This document shows, one piece after another, positions 21,098-31,044 of a stretch of 64,000 nucleotides of DNA; positions within the stretch are counted from its first letter, which is position 1; every line of letters begins with the position of its first letter. The stretch is from Phellopilus nigrolimitatus (Eukaryota > Basidiomycota > Agaricomycetes > Hymenochaetales > Hymenochaetaceae): positions 62,001 through 126,000 of the forward strand of contig JAJOHG010000025.1 in assembly GCA_021029095.1 (NCBI GenBank). The letters are read 5' to 3'. The translations under genes were made by a program, and so were the position numbers. The notes under the pieces are model-generated. The model worked only from the letters and a program-made list of their open reading frames with translations, was not told where the DNA came from and did not search any database.

Positions 21098-21945
21098 ATG
21101 CTGGCCACAGGCTACTCTACCCTCTTCTCCCTCGGCCTTTCTACCTCCAGCGTGCACTGCGCCCCGCCCGTGCCCTCGCCGCACACGGCGTCCTACACCC
21201 TCGCGCCGCCGCCCAAGATCCACATCGACACCCAGGTCCAGGTCCCGGCACATCCGCGCGTCGTGCGCCGCCGCCGCTCCAGTGTCGCCGCAGCAGCAGC
21301 CGCGAGCCCAAAGGGCGCGCTCAAGAGCCCCGCGCGCGCTGCGGGTGCCGCTGCGTCCGCGGGCCGTGCGGCGCTGCGCAGTCCGAGCAAGGCCCGTGCG
21401 CGCAAGTCGGACGGCGACGCCCAGCGTGCGCGCCGGCATAGTATGGGCGACGTCCTACGGTGCGTTGATACTCGCCTTCGCTTTCGGCTACTGGACTAAG
21501 TGACCCGAAATACCTACACAGATCCCGCCGCGGCCCCGTGTCCAAATCCGCCCCCGCGCCGCCGGACATGCCCCTCCCCGCCGTGCCGTCCCTCTCCCTC
21601 GAGCACCCGCTGCCCAGCCCCGCGCGTCCCCCATCCTCCGCGTCGGCGTACCGGCGCGCCTTCGCCGAGCGCGACAGCCTGTTCGCGGCCACGCCGGCAT
21701 CGGGCCGCTTCTCGCTGCCCGCACCGCCCTCCGCGACGAGCGCGAGCTCGAGCGGTGCCTTCGCCTCCCCGCAGCTGCTGCTCACGCCGGGCTTCGCCGC
21801 GAAGCTCGCGCACGCGCTCGCGACGCCACCGGGCTCGCCGCTCCCGCATCCGCAAACGTCGGCGCAGCCGCCGAGCCCCGTCGACCCCGTCCTCGGTGGC
21901 CGCGCGTACTTCGATGGGAGCATGACGGTGGACGAGGGGGTGTGA
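21098..21945 (+). CDS. low-complexity Ala/Pro/Ser-rich protein
   Basis: Two exons, 21098-21459 and 21522-21945, joined in phase (CG|A) with a 62 nt intron, give 261 aa. Residues 1-40 are mixed, with a probable conserved PPPKIHIDTQV segment. Residues 50-120 are basic and Ala/Ser-rich with SP and SPSK sites. The second exon is Pro/Ser-rich with MPLPAVPSLSLEHPLP and LLLTPGFAAKLAHAL. It ends in an acidic MTVDEGV tail. No catalytic domain is visible. It could be a phosphorylated regulatory or nuclear protein, but that is a guess. The antisense frames across this GC-rich stretch are shadows. Confidence 0.6.
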
Positions 21946-22753
21946 CTGGGCGGGAGCTGAGCGAACGCGGCTGCTTATGATTTGAACGACCTCCGTCTGT
22001 ATGTATCATTTTATGTTCTCTTTCATTTCTATCGATACCCCCCGCATTGCATCTTCATTCATCCATCCGTCCATATATTCGTCTATCTATCCGCCTATCT
22101 ATCTATCTATCGGACCCGTCCGTCTACATTATTCTCTACACTACACCCACAATTCGCTCCGCGCTACAGCGTCCCGCCCCTCTGTCGACTACTGCTTTCT
22201 GTACCCTGCATCTCGCCCTGCATCTCGTCCCTTGTCCATAATAGTGTAGCACCCCGCGCGCCCGTATAATGTACTGTCTCCCGATCACACGCATCTACCC
22301 TGCGTGTTTTTCTCTCCCTTCGTAGACAAGAGTATCAAATGTCGTAAAATAATGGAGTACGTAGATGCATCTATGACATACCCATCCTGCCGCTATAGGT
22401 ATGTTTCGGGGCCGTCGTTGTCGCCGTGCTACTCTCCAAAACGAGTCCAAAACGGACCAAGTATAAGAGCCTCGAAGCTGAGATACAGGGGCACAAGCAC
22501 ATGGACAACCTTGTGTGCATCCACTGGGGACATGAACAGTTTGAACTTTCTCAAAAGCATTTCCATCATTCGGCATTTGCCTGAAGGCCTGCACCTGCAG
22601 ACAAGATGCCCCACACCCACATGGTAAAGGACAAGTCACTGTCCTCCCAGAAGACAGAGAAAGCAAAGATAAGCCCAAGCATTATCAATGCCTTTCAGAC
22701 ATGGAATATCAGCCTGAAACCCCCTGGATGCTGTTGACACGCATAACCTTGAT
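21946..22753. other. 3' flank with TATC microsatellite and transposon relic
   Basis: A TCTATCTATC-type microsatellite lies at about 22078-22112. From about 22430 to 22740 a degenerate plus-strand frame reads KSLEAEIQGHKHMDNL, WGHEQFELS and AFQTWNIS with stops, related to the relic at 18250. The relic ends only about 15 bases before the tRNA gene. Confidence 0.4.
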
Positions 22754-22849
22754 GGCCGGTTAGCTCAGTTGGTTAGAGCGTGGTGCTAATATGTCACTGT
22801 GGTAGTGTAAATTACGCCAAGGTCGCGGGTTCGACCCCCGTACGGGCCA
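22754..22849 (+). tRNA. tRNA-Ile (anticodon AAT) with 22 nt intron
   Basis: The mature halves are 22754-22791 and 22814-22849; the intron 22792-22813 sits after position 37, the standard nuclear site. The D arm is GCTC...GAGC. The anticodon loop is CTAATAA between TGGTG and CGCCA. The T arm is GCGGG-TTCGACC-CCCGT with a B box. The acceptor pairs GGCC with GGCC. A box TAGCTCAGTTGG and B box GGTTCGACCCC are the internal RNA polymerase III promoter. It decodes ATT/ATC after A34 is converted to inosine. Confidence 0.95.
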
Positions 22850-23091
22850 TACCAAAGACAGTTCGTGTAATTTTAATATTTTTCTTCGGCAAGGACGTGC
22901 CTGGAATCCCGTCGAGGAGGGCTGCCTGACCAAGGATGGAGCAACGATTATGAGCAGGTGTAGATGTGAATTACAAATGAATACAATCCAATACAAATCG
23001 ACAGTCTATCGGTAATAAATGCCACGCGCGTTCAGGTATAGGTACATATGTGTGCCTTAGAGAAAGAGGAAAAAAGAGAATTAACTCCATT

Positions 23092-23127
23092 GTCGTCGTC
23101 GTCGTCGTCGTCGTCATCGTCATCATC
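23092..23127. repeat. GTC trinucleotide microsatellite
   Basis: About eight GTC units followed by CATCGTCATCATC, immediately downstream of the stop of the minus-strand F-box/WD40 gene, so probably within its 3' UTR. Confidence 0.8.
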
Positions 23128-23137
23128 AAAACCCCAC

Positions 23138-25412
23138 TCAGTCGTCCTCCTCAGACGGCCGGAAGCTCCAGATCTCCATGACCGTCTTCCCCGCGCGCTT
23201 GCACATGACGACGCACTTGTCGTGCTTGTGTGCGACCTTCCACACCGCCTCCGCGGGCGCAGTGAGGTCGCGCACGTACGCGCCCGTGCGCGCCTCGTAC
23301 AGCCGCACGCGCCCGTCGTTCCCGCCCGTCACGAGCCAATGCGCGTCGAGCTGCAGCGCGGTCACAGACGAGTCGTGTGCCGCGATGCGTCGCGCCGCGC
23401 CCATGTGCGCGTGTGCGTGCGGCAGCTGGTAGTGCGCGGGCTGCGCGAGCGTAAAGGTGATGACGCGCCCGTCCGAGCCGCCCGTCGCGAGCGTGGTACC
23501 GGTCAGTTGCAGCTGACAGACGAGTGCGGTGTGACCCTGCAGGAGGGCAAGACATTGTCTGGAAGGAGCGTTTGTATTAGCGAATTCCCTCAGTCAAAAC
23601 TTCAACAAAAGCTGCTCACCCGTCGACTGGATTCCAAACGCGCACGGTCGTGTCAAGGCCGCCTGAGGCGATATATACACCATCGTACGCGACCGAGTAG
23701 ATCTGATGTAAATGACCCCGAAGCACGTGAAGACACTCTCCAGTGTCTATATTCCATAACTGAAAACGTATATTCAGTATCACTTGCCAATAATTGTTTA
23801 CGCAGAATTTTTGCGTACTCGACAAGTAGCGTCGTAGCTCCCGCTAACAGCCTGGTTCCCGCAGACGTCGAGACAGCGCACACTCTCCTCGTGGCCCGTA
23901 AGCGTGCGCAAGAGCTTGCCGCGCTGGACGTCCCATACGCGCAGTGTCGTGTCGCGCGAGCCCGAGATCGCGATTGGCCGGTTGTGCAGCACGCGCAGGC
24001 AGCGGATTGTCGAGGTGTGGCCCTCGAGGACATAGATGCAGTACCCGGACCGGACGTCCCACACACGCAGCTGCTTGTCGCACCCGCCACTCACGACCAA
24101 CGCATTCGCGTTCCCCCAACCCTCCGACGCGCAGCAGATGTCGCTCGGCTTCGGCACGGGGGATTCCGCGGATGTGCTCGCACTAGACGCCCGAAATCTG
24201 TTATCAAGCCCAATCGCGTTGCGCAGTGAGTCGGGGATGTGGTACTCCATTTCATCAAGGCTTAACCCCTCGTTGTGTCCCTCTCCAAATTTGCTTACGG
24301 CTTCGCTCAGCCATACGCGTGCACCCACATCTGTGCTCGCGCCAACCTCGTCTTTCCCCTCCGCGGTCTCTACGGGGACAGGTGGCTTTGCAGGTGTCCG
24401 CGGAGCGTCAACCCAGTGCCCACCCGCACTGACGAGGTTGACCGCCCAAACACCGGACTCGTGCCCCACCAAAGTGCGGCCGAGGACGCCCGTCCGCGCT
24501 GAGAAGACCTGAATACGACAGCTTGCGAGCCCAACGACGATCCACTCATGATCAAGTGCGACAGAGGTGACGACTCCACCGTCAGGTGTCGCAGAGGGTG
24601 GGCGGTGCTTATTGAGGAGTCGTCCTTTCCGTCGCCAGTTCGTCACTGGAGCACGGATAAGGTGGATAATTTACTGATTAATAGATAAGCTTACTTGTCT
24701 TGTAGGAGTGTATGAAGTGATTCCTGTAGGAAAATGGTAGAGGCAGTTCTCGTAGAAGCGGTTGTGCCACCCCGTCAGACAAAGGGATAGGTTCCAGTAT
24801 CTCGTTTGCCTTAGCATGCTCGATATTTCCCGGAGTCCTACGCCATTCACTCTGCGGGTACGTCCTATCTTCAAATTTGCTTAGTTCACACATGCGCTTC
24901 CACGTCGCCTCGTCACTCATGAGCGCGTTCCAGAAGCGAGACACGCGGCTCGCACGCGCAAGCGTGCGCGCATCGTCAATGTAGCAGAGAACGTGCAGGC
25001 TGAGCTCGACAGGCAAGTCACGCAGGAAGTCGCGCTTGAGGAGGGGCGCGATCGTCGTCGACACGAAGAGGAGTTCTGCAGGAGAACAGTCGGCGAGTAG
25101 CGCGCCAAGGTACTGCTGGCGTGCGGTCGGATCAAGTGCGGCGAACTCGAGGCGCGAGATGCGTGCGGGGTCGGATGTGCTTGGTCCGAGGACGGCGGGC
25201 ATCGGCCGTGGCGAGGGAGCCGGCGTCGGCGGTGAGACGATGGGCATGTATATCGTCGAGGACGTGTCTCCGGACATATTGGACGCGGCAGAGACAGACT
25301 CGGGTTCGAATTCGTTAATCGCCATTGCCGAAAGCGATGAAGACAGCTCGTCGGGGAGAGAACAAGAGCGTTGGACCGGGGCCGGTTTGTCTGTTATTGT
25401 CGGGAACGACAT
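23138..25412 (-). CDS. F-box/WD40 repeat protein (Cdc4/Fbw7/Pop1-like SCF subunit)
   Basis: Four exons, 24695-25412, 23819-24645, 23620-23759 and 23138-23558, all in phase and giving 701 aa from ATG 25412. Residues 1-110 are a Ser/Pro-rich leader. About 127-173 is an F-box (RDFLRDLPVELSLHVLCYID...SRFWNALMSDEATWKRMCE). WD40 repeats run from about 262 to the end, with clear GGCDKQLRVWDVRSG, SGSRDTTLRVWDVQRGK, LWNIDTGECLHVLRGH, GGLDTTVRVWNP and GGNDGRVRLYEARTG blades. The F-box binds Skp1 and the propeller recruits phosphorylated substrates for ubiquitination by SCF. An acidic insert lies between the second and third blades (about 330-410). The assignment to Cdc4/Pop1 rests on architecture only. 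The gene is divergent from the carrier gene at 26028. Confidence 0.9.
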
Positions 25413-26027
25413 CGACGTCGGAGACGATGAGCAAGTGCTCTCGTAGGAGCTCGGCTTCGGCTCACCTGTTTACGAGCGCTCGCTTGATTAGGCCTCGGAG
25501 TTTGAACGGGTGGCTGAACTGCAAGGTGTATGGAAGTCACCAAGAAGTCACTCAACTTAGCTGAGCGGGGTGTGTAAATTAGCAGAACGAGTAGTTTCAC
25601 GGTACGAAAAGGATGTAAGGGCTTTAATTTCCGGGCTGCATGTGTGGGGCATTAATATCAATGAGAGAAGCACATTGAGACAGGGAAAGGGGTTACTTTA
25701 TTCACCCTTTGCCTTTTCCTGCTCCTTTTGAGAAAATGAGAGAAAGCGAAAGAGAGAGAAAGAGAGGAGGATGAAAGAAAAATCAAATAACATCACAATA
25801 CAATCCGTCGAGTACGTATTTTAATATAATATTCCCGACGCTACATATAACCCACGGAATCTCGGCTAGCCGCGAACCTTCCATTCCGGGGCATTCTCCA
25901 TTGACGCGCCGCTCTTACAGCCTGACAGCGGTGCTTGGCAACTTGAATGCTTGCTGCATACATACTTAAATGCGACGCGGGTCGAATGCTTGGTCTCGGA
26001 TAACTAGCGTAAGACGCCGACGTCGAC
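25413..26027. promoter_or_regulatory. bidirectional intergenic region
   Basis: 615 bases between divergent start codons at 25412 and 26028. It holds a purine-rich run of GAGA/AAAG words at about 25735-25790 and no convincing open frame. Confidence 0.4.
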
Positions 26028-27476
26028 ATGGGCGACAATGCGCAGAAATCCAAACAAAAGAGTCAGCAGATATCAGTGTTTTTTTCAGGTCGCCGAACTG
26101 ACGCCTTGCCTGTAGGTATAGACCCGACAGTCGACTTTGTGGCGGGAACTATTGCTGGCACGTTCCTAGACCATTCAAATATTCTCGAAGCTAACGAGCG
26201 GCCCATCGTTGTATGCAGGTATCGCAGGGCTTGCGATCGCCTATCCATTCGACACCGGTCAGTAACGCGTCCAAATTAGAACGAACGTGTTTCCGCTCAC
26301 ACTCAGTTTCCTCCCCCCAGTCAAGGTGCGCTTCCAGAGCCCCCAGACATCTGACAAGTACCGCTCCACGCTCCATGCATTCTCCACAATTGTCCGTGAG
26401 GAGCGGTTCAGGGGTCTGTACAAAGGAATAACCTCGCCCATGGTGCGTCCCGCGTCACAAACATATTCCATGAACCTCAAGCTGCCCGCTGAGCGGACCG
26501 AATATAGCTCTCCTGCGCCCCACTGAATGGTCTCGTCTTCACGAGCTACCGCTTCTTCATGCGCCTCCAGCTCAAATCCGCAGATGACGAGCCCACAATC
26601 GCGCAGATAGGGCTGGCGGGTGTGGGGAGCGGGATCGTCGCGTCGTACGTCCATATCCACTGTTCTCGGGATTTATCTTCTTCCGTTCTCTACTGACTGC
26701 CACTACGCACTACTGAACGGCAGGTTGATAGCATGCCCCATCGAGCTCATCAAAATCCGCCAGCAGAACATCATAGACCGTCAGCCGACCGCACGCGACG
26801 TCGCGCTCGATATCTTTCGCAGGAACGGTATTAGAGGCCTGTATCGCGGTCTGCCTGCGACAGCTCTGCGGGACGTCGGGTACGGCGTGTACTTCGCCAC
26901 GGTAAATTTTATTTATCTTAAAGTCGCGCGATAATAATTGACATATATATCAGTACGAGGCGACCTGTCGTTACTTTTCGCGCCACCCGCCACCATCTTC
27001 CGAAAGCCCGTTGGACTGTTCATCAGATGGCAAACAGCACGCGGATCATTCCTCCCTCCTCTCCGAGGTCGAAAGCGAAGCGGGCGCGCTCTCGTGGCCC
27101 GTGCTCCTCTTCGCGGGGGCACTGGCGGGCGTGAACGGATGGTTCACGACGTTCATGTTCGACGTCGTCAAAACGCGTATGCAGAGCGTCGACCGCCGCC
27201 CGGGCTCTCCGGAGCTGCATGCGGCGTCGCGCGGAGGCCGCAGCAGCCACCCGTACCGGACGACGTTGTCGACGATCGTACACTCGTATCGCACGGAAGG
27301 CATGTCCGTCTTCTTCCGCGGGTTGTCGCCCACCTTGATTCGGTACGACGCAATGCTTTCGATATTTGATTTTAATTTCATTCTCGTCGACTGACTGTTG
27401 GCTATATCGTAGAGCTATACCAGTGAACATGGCGACGTTCGGAGTCTTCGAGGGTGTCGTGCATTTGCTGTCTTGA
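26028..27476 (+). CDS. mitochondrial carrier family (SLC25) transporter
   Basis: Seven exons (26028-26157, 26219-26257, 26321-26442, 26508-26644, 26724-26901, 26954-27342, 27413-27476) in phase give 352 aa. Three carrier repeats are visible with signature motifs YPFDTVKVR, CPIELIKIR and FMFDVVKTR, each followed by a GLYKG / GLYRG / FFRG element. The third lacks the usual proline. The protein would span the inner mitochondrial membrane six times and exchange small metabolites; the substrate cannot be read from the sequence. A hydrophilic insert of about 40 residues precedes repeat three. The first intron is only solved as GC-AG (26158-26218), because joining G|GT ATC GCA restores AGTIAGIAGLAIAYPFDT. 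The other introns are GT-AG. Confidence 0.92.
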
Positions 27477-27654
27477 TCTGAAGCTGGTTTATCTCTTGCT
27501 TTTAGCGGAGATCCGATATCAAGAAAAGGGAATAATTGTAGAGAATAGAATAGCTAGTTATAAGGACACTCTGCACTTCAAGGCAGGAACAATTGCGACA
27601 TTTCTTCGAATATCAATTGCATTTTGACTGAAAAACAAAAGCAGAGCAAAATGG

Positions 27655-28614
27655 TCAGTAGGTGTTTATAGAGTACGCATTGAGTAGCGAACAACGCACC
27701 CAAGGTATCTTGAAGGGAAGGAATCTTAACGCCATGTCTATGCGGGATCTCATGTCGTCCACATTTGGGAAGGTCTCCGTGCAATTCCCGCACACGTGCA
27801 TCCAGAGTCGCCTGCCCCGACCTTTTGCAAACCACTCTTCAGTTAGATAGTCTCCTCTAGGATGCTCCCCCAAGTATCCCCTCACACCATCCTGCAGAGT
27901 CTGAAGAGACCGTATCGCGTCGGCGACCGTCAAACTCGTTGTTCCACAGTTGCAAACCCAGTACTCCATTTTCACAGCCTCCGGGTCCTCGGGATCCATG
28001 CGCAGATGGGGATGATTGAAATCCTCGGTAAACGAGATGCATTGAATTATATGGTCGACACGCATCTGGTGAAAACGAAACAGCCTGAGCAGCTCTTTCG
28101 CACCCAGCCGATCGACACCGTCCTCGAAGCTGTTACCCGCGACGACCGCCCGTAAATAATCGACCGCGCCCAGCGCGGCGGCTTCAATCACGTCCTCCCA
28201 CTTCCAGTGGCACGCTAGTGCATATAGCCTCACTTTGTGTATGCGGAGGTCCTCATTGGTCGTGACGGCGGAGCGCACGGTCTTCAGCACGCGCGGCATG
28301 TCGTACTTGTCCGCGGCAGTAGCCAGCGCCCAGGCCTCTTTGTACGTCTTGATGGCCGGTATGTCTTCATGCGGGTAGATAATATTGAGGACGGTCACGA
28401 TTGTCTGTGCATCCTCGTCCAGCGGGATGGGGTCGTCCCGGTACTCTGTCGCAGCACGCGGGACTTCGAGCATCTGGCGGAAGAACCCCGACGCGACTTT
28501 GAGGATGAAGGAGTGCACGCGGAAAAGGACACCGTCGTTCGTCGACAGCACGACATCGCCATCGGGATGATTGTATTCTGGATGGAAATATGGAGGTTTA
28601 TCTTCGGTGTCCAT
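27655..28614 (-). CDS. BTB/POZ domain protein
   Basis: Single-exon 319-aa frame from ATG 28614 (the frame extends upstream only to TTG). Residues 15-110 are a BTB domain: DGDVVLSTNDGVLFRVHSFILK, FFRQMLEVPR and a helix pair ending IIYP. The middle is helical, with AAADKYDMPRVL and YALACHWKWEDVI, as in fungal BTB-BACK-like proteins. The C-terminal part holds a WVCNC motif and later MHVCGNCTETF, a spaced Cys module shared by the other BTB genes here. BTB domains dimerise and can recruit Cul3; the substrate or partner is unknown. The last 20 residues may be replaced by a terminal exon, because a donor-like gtgcgt follows PW. Confidence 0.85.
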   Translation of the reverse strand: MDTEDKPPYFHPEYNHPDGDVVLSTNDGVLFRVHSFILKVASGFFRQMLEVPRAATEYRDDPIPLDEDAQTIVTVLNIIYPHEDIPAIKTYKEAWALATAADKYDMPRVLKTVRSAVTTNEDLRIHKVRLYALACHWKWEDVIEAAALGAVDYLRAVVAGNSFEDGVDRLGAKELLRLFRFHQMRVDHIIQCISFTEDFNHPHLRMDPEDPEAVKMEYWVCNCGTTSLTVADAIRSLQTLQDGVRGYLGEHPRGDYLTEEWFAKGRGRRLWMHVCGNCTETFPNVDDMRSRIDMALRFLPFKIPWVRCSLLNAYSINTY

Positions 28615-28823
28615 TGTTGAGCGCTGATCACTGAGAGGATGCAATCTTGGGTTACGCGATTCAGAACCGCAAAGCTCGTTTTAGTGAAATTTGCCAGAAT
28701 AAGCCTAAATCCGATTTTAAACTTATCGTCACTTCCAAAAATCGAGCAATTTTGTGTATCACGACACGTTCTCTGTCTGCGACGCTCATCCAAGCTCGTT
28801 GCTCATCAAGGCTCTCAATAGTA

Positions 28824-29221
28824 ATGGCTGCGAAGAGCGAGTTTCATCACGCTTCCACGACAACGATGGAGATCCTGTCTCAGTTTCCTGCGAAAACCCA
28901 TTAACTTCCGTGTATGCGTCCTCTTCTCAAGTCGCGTTTGGCTTCTTCCGCCAGATGCTCGACATGCCTCGAGAAACCGCGAACGACCCTATACCGTTGC
29001 CGGAGACAGCAAAGGTTTTGGTCAGCCTGCTAGACTTCATATTCGAGACATTGCCCAACCCGTCGCGTCGTCTGAGGCGTCACAAAGGCAGTGCGACATT
29101 CTGCGTGCACTTGTGTTCGTTCGCGCTCGGAAGCAGAGTGCTGAGCTACCAACCCGTCGACTTTGTTCCAGCGCTGACATCATCAAACGTCGTCTGCATT
29201 CTTAGTCCCTTGTACATGTAA
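28824..29221 (+). pseudogene. decayed BTB/POZ gene
   Basis: From ATG 28824 (MAAKSEFHH) the BTB frame is broken. FHDNDGDPV..., a degenerate RVHSFLLK equivalent, then FGFFRQMLDMPRETANDPI and LVSLLDFIFETLPN appear in another frame. The copy ends after the BTB domain, with no middle or C-terminal module. It lies head-to-head with the intact gene at 27655-28614. Confidence 0.7.
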
Positions 29222-29402
29222 CACGAACAAGAACACATGATGTCTCCATTCTCGACGCCTTTATATTCTGAACTGTCTCAAATGCGGTCCTTGTACTCTA
29301 TTTTAGACGGCCCCTTATGCTCGTAAGTGCGTATCGAATTTGCAGATTCTTTGCAGCTATACGTCCTATTTTTTAACTCGTCCTCGAAAGCTTCTCGCAA
29401 AG

Positions 29403-30305
29403 ATGGATGCCGACCACGCACTACAGAACAACTTCCACTCTCGCCATAACTATGCCGACGGCGACATCATCTTGAAATCGAGCGACAATGTCCTCTTTCG
29501 CGTGCATTCCTTCCTGCTCAAGGCATCCTCCGTCGTCTTCCGGCATATGTTCGAAATGCCCCACGACGAACGAGAACCACCTGACGCCCCAATTACGCTT
29601 GCAGAGAAAAGCGGCATGGTCGCGACTCTTATGGACCTCATATATCCCGTCGACAAGCCCCCGGTGTTCAAGAGCTTTTCTGACATGGAGGACGTCGTCC
29701 ACATCTTAGACAAGTATGAGATGCACCCGCTCTGTGTGCGGCTGGAGGGCTGTGTCCTGGCGAATGACCGGATTTTAAAGCGGTTAGGCTCAATCGACCT
29801 GTATGTTTTCGCCGCTAAGCTAGGGTGGGCCGGCGTCGCGCGTTATGCATCGCGTCTGTCACTCGATGAGGGCATAATGACGACGAACTCTCTCAGGCGT
29901 TTATGGGAGCTGGAGAAGGAGGATATATGTCTGCTCCTCGAGCTGCATTGGAAGCGGAGAGAGCAGCTCCTGAGACCGACGGACATTTTGGGCAAGCTTA
30001 TCGACGCAGATGTTCTGCCAGCTGCTGACGATGAGAACCCGACGGTGTGGACTTGCGGCTGCAAGAAGGTCAAAGTGACGTTTGACGACGCGGATTCTGC
30101 GTTCCTCGACCTCAAGCAGAATGTTTCGGGCTATCTTGATACGCACCCCTTCGGCGCCGAATTGCAGTATGCCTTCCGTTGGGAAAAGCTAGGGGCGAAG
30201 GTTTGGGAGCTCAAGTGCAAGGCCTGCGGAGACCGTTTCTGCACTCCGGAGAGCCTCGCGCAGGAGACATGTGAAGAATTCAAAAACTTCGTAACGACTA
30301 TTTGA
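29403..30305 (+). CDS. BTB/POZ domain protein
   Basis: Intronless 300-aa protein from ATG 29403 (MDADHALQ). The BTB domain covers residues about 12-105 (YADGDIILKSSDNVLFRVH, SSVVFRHMFEMPHDE, LMDLIYPVDKPP). The middle is helical, with EDVVHILDKYEMHPLCVRLEG and YVFAAKLGWAGVARYA. The C-terminal Cys module is WTCGCKKVKVTF followed about 60 residues later by WELKCKACGDRFC. It has the same layout as the other BTB genes in the window and is probably a protein-interaction adaptor. No introns or upstream exons are needed. Confidence 0.85.
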   Translation: MDADHALQNNFHSRHNYADGDIILKSSDNVLFRVHSFLLKASSVVFRHMFEMPHDEREPPDAPITLAEKSGMVATLMDLIYPVDKPPVFKSFSDMEDVVHILDKYEMHPLCVRLEGCVLANDRILKRLGSIDLYVFAAKLGWAGVARYASRLSLDEGIMTTNSLRRLWELEKEDICLLLELHWKRREQLLRPTDILGKLIDADVLPAADDENPTVWTCGCKKVKVTFDDADSAFLDLKQNVSGYLDTHPFGAELQYAFRWEKLGAKVWELKCKACGDRFCTPESLAQETCEEFKNFVTTI

Positions 30306-31044
30306 AAAAAAAAAAAAAGGTTCGCAAATATGACTACATATGCAGCAGTATCCTGATCAGACTCGCAGATGCATGAGCTCGACTGCTGGACCATTTGGGA
30401 ATAGCGGTTTATTATTTGGGGATTTAACGTCAATTTCAATGATTTCATTTTCTCGCCTAACATCAGCTCTTCCTTTGCTTCGCTTCACTTCCATAGGTCC
30501 TTTTGTAGATCGCGCAGACTTTAGAAGTCAGACGAAAATGACCCTCCTAGACCGTCATTATACGACCTATTTCTTGTTCAACTGCTACTCGCGAGAGGCA
30601 AGCAAAATGGTCGCTGGAAGGTGAAATTTAGAGTGGCGGTGCAAGCGTCACGAATGATCTGCGTCATCTGAAGACGAGTTTGGATCTGTCCGGTGAGCCG
30701 CCTCACTTTACCATCTGACACGTACAAAGTTCGGAGCCGACTGCAGCCACATGCCTGCAAACACTCAAATGCGTCCCTTCGGACATTTGGTTGCGCGAAG
30801 TTACATGTAGAACCAGTTCGCCATTCACTTTTATAGTCACGGCGACGAAGGCGTTCCTGGCAGCCGCCTCATGACCTGTGTTTCGCACTTCTCGTATTCT
30901 GCCCGGAGTTACTACATGGGATCAGACGTGGACCAACGGGCATCGTATGCCGCACCGTAAATGCCGCAGACCGCGGCAATGAATGATATAAAAGACTTGC
31001 ATACTTTTCTATTTTTGATCTCGTTGCTCAGGGACACTCCCACA
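30306..31044. other. no gene recognised
   Basis: Intergenic. It begins with a run of 14 A after the BTB stop. Short frames on both strands lack motifs. Confidence 0.5.

Noticed and set aside
21193..21923. Antisense Arg/Gly/Ala-rich frames
   Set aside because: Shadows of the spliced plus-strand gene at 21098-21945.
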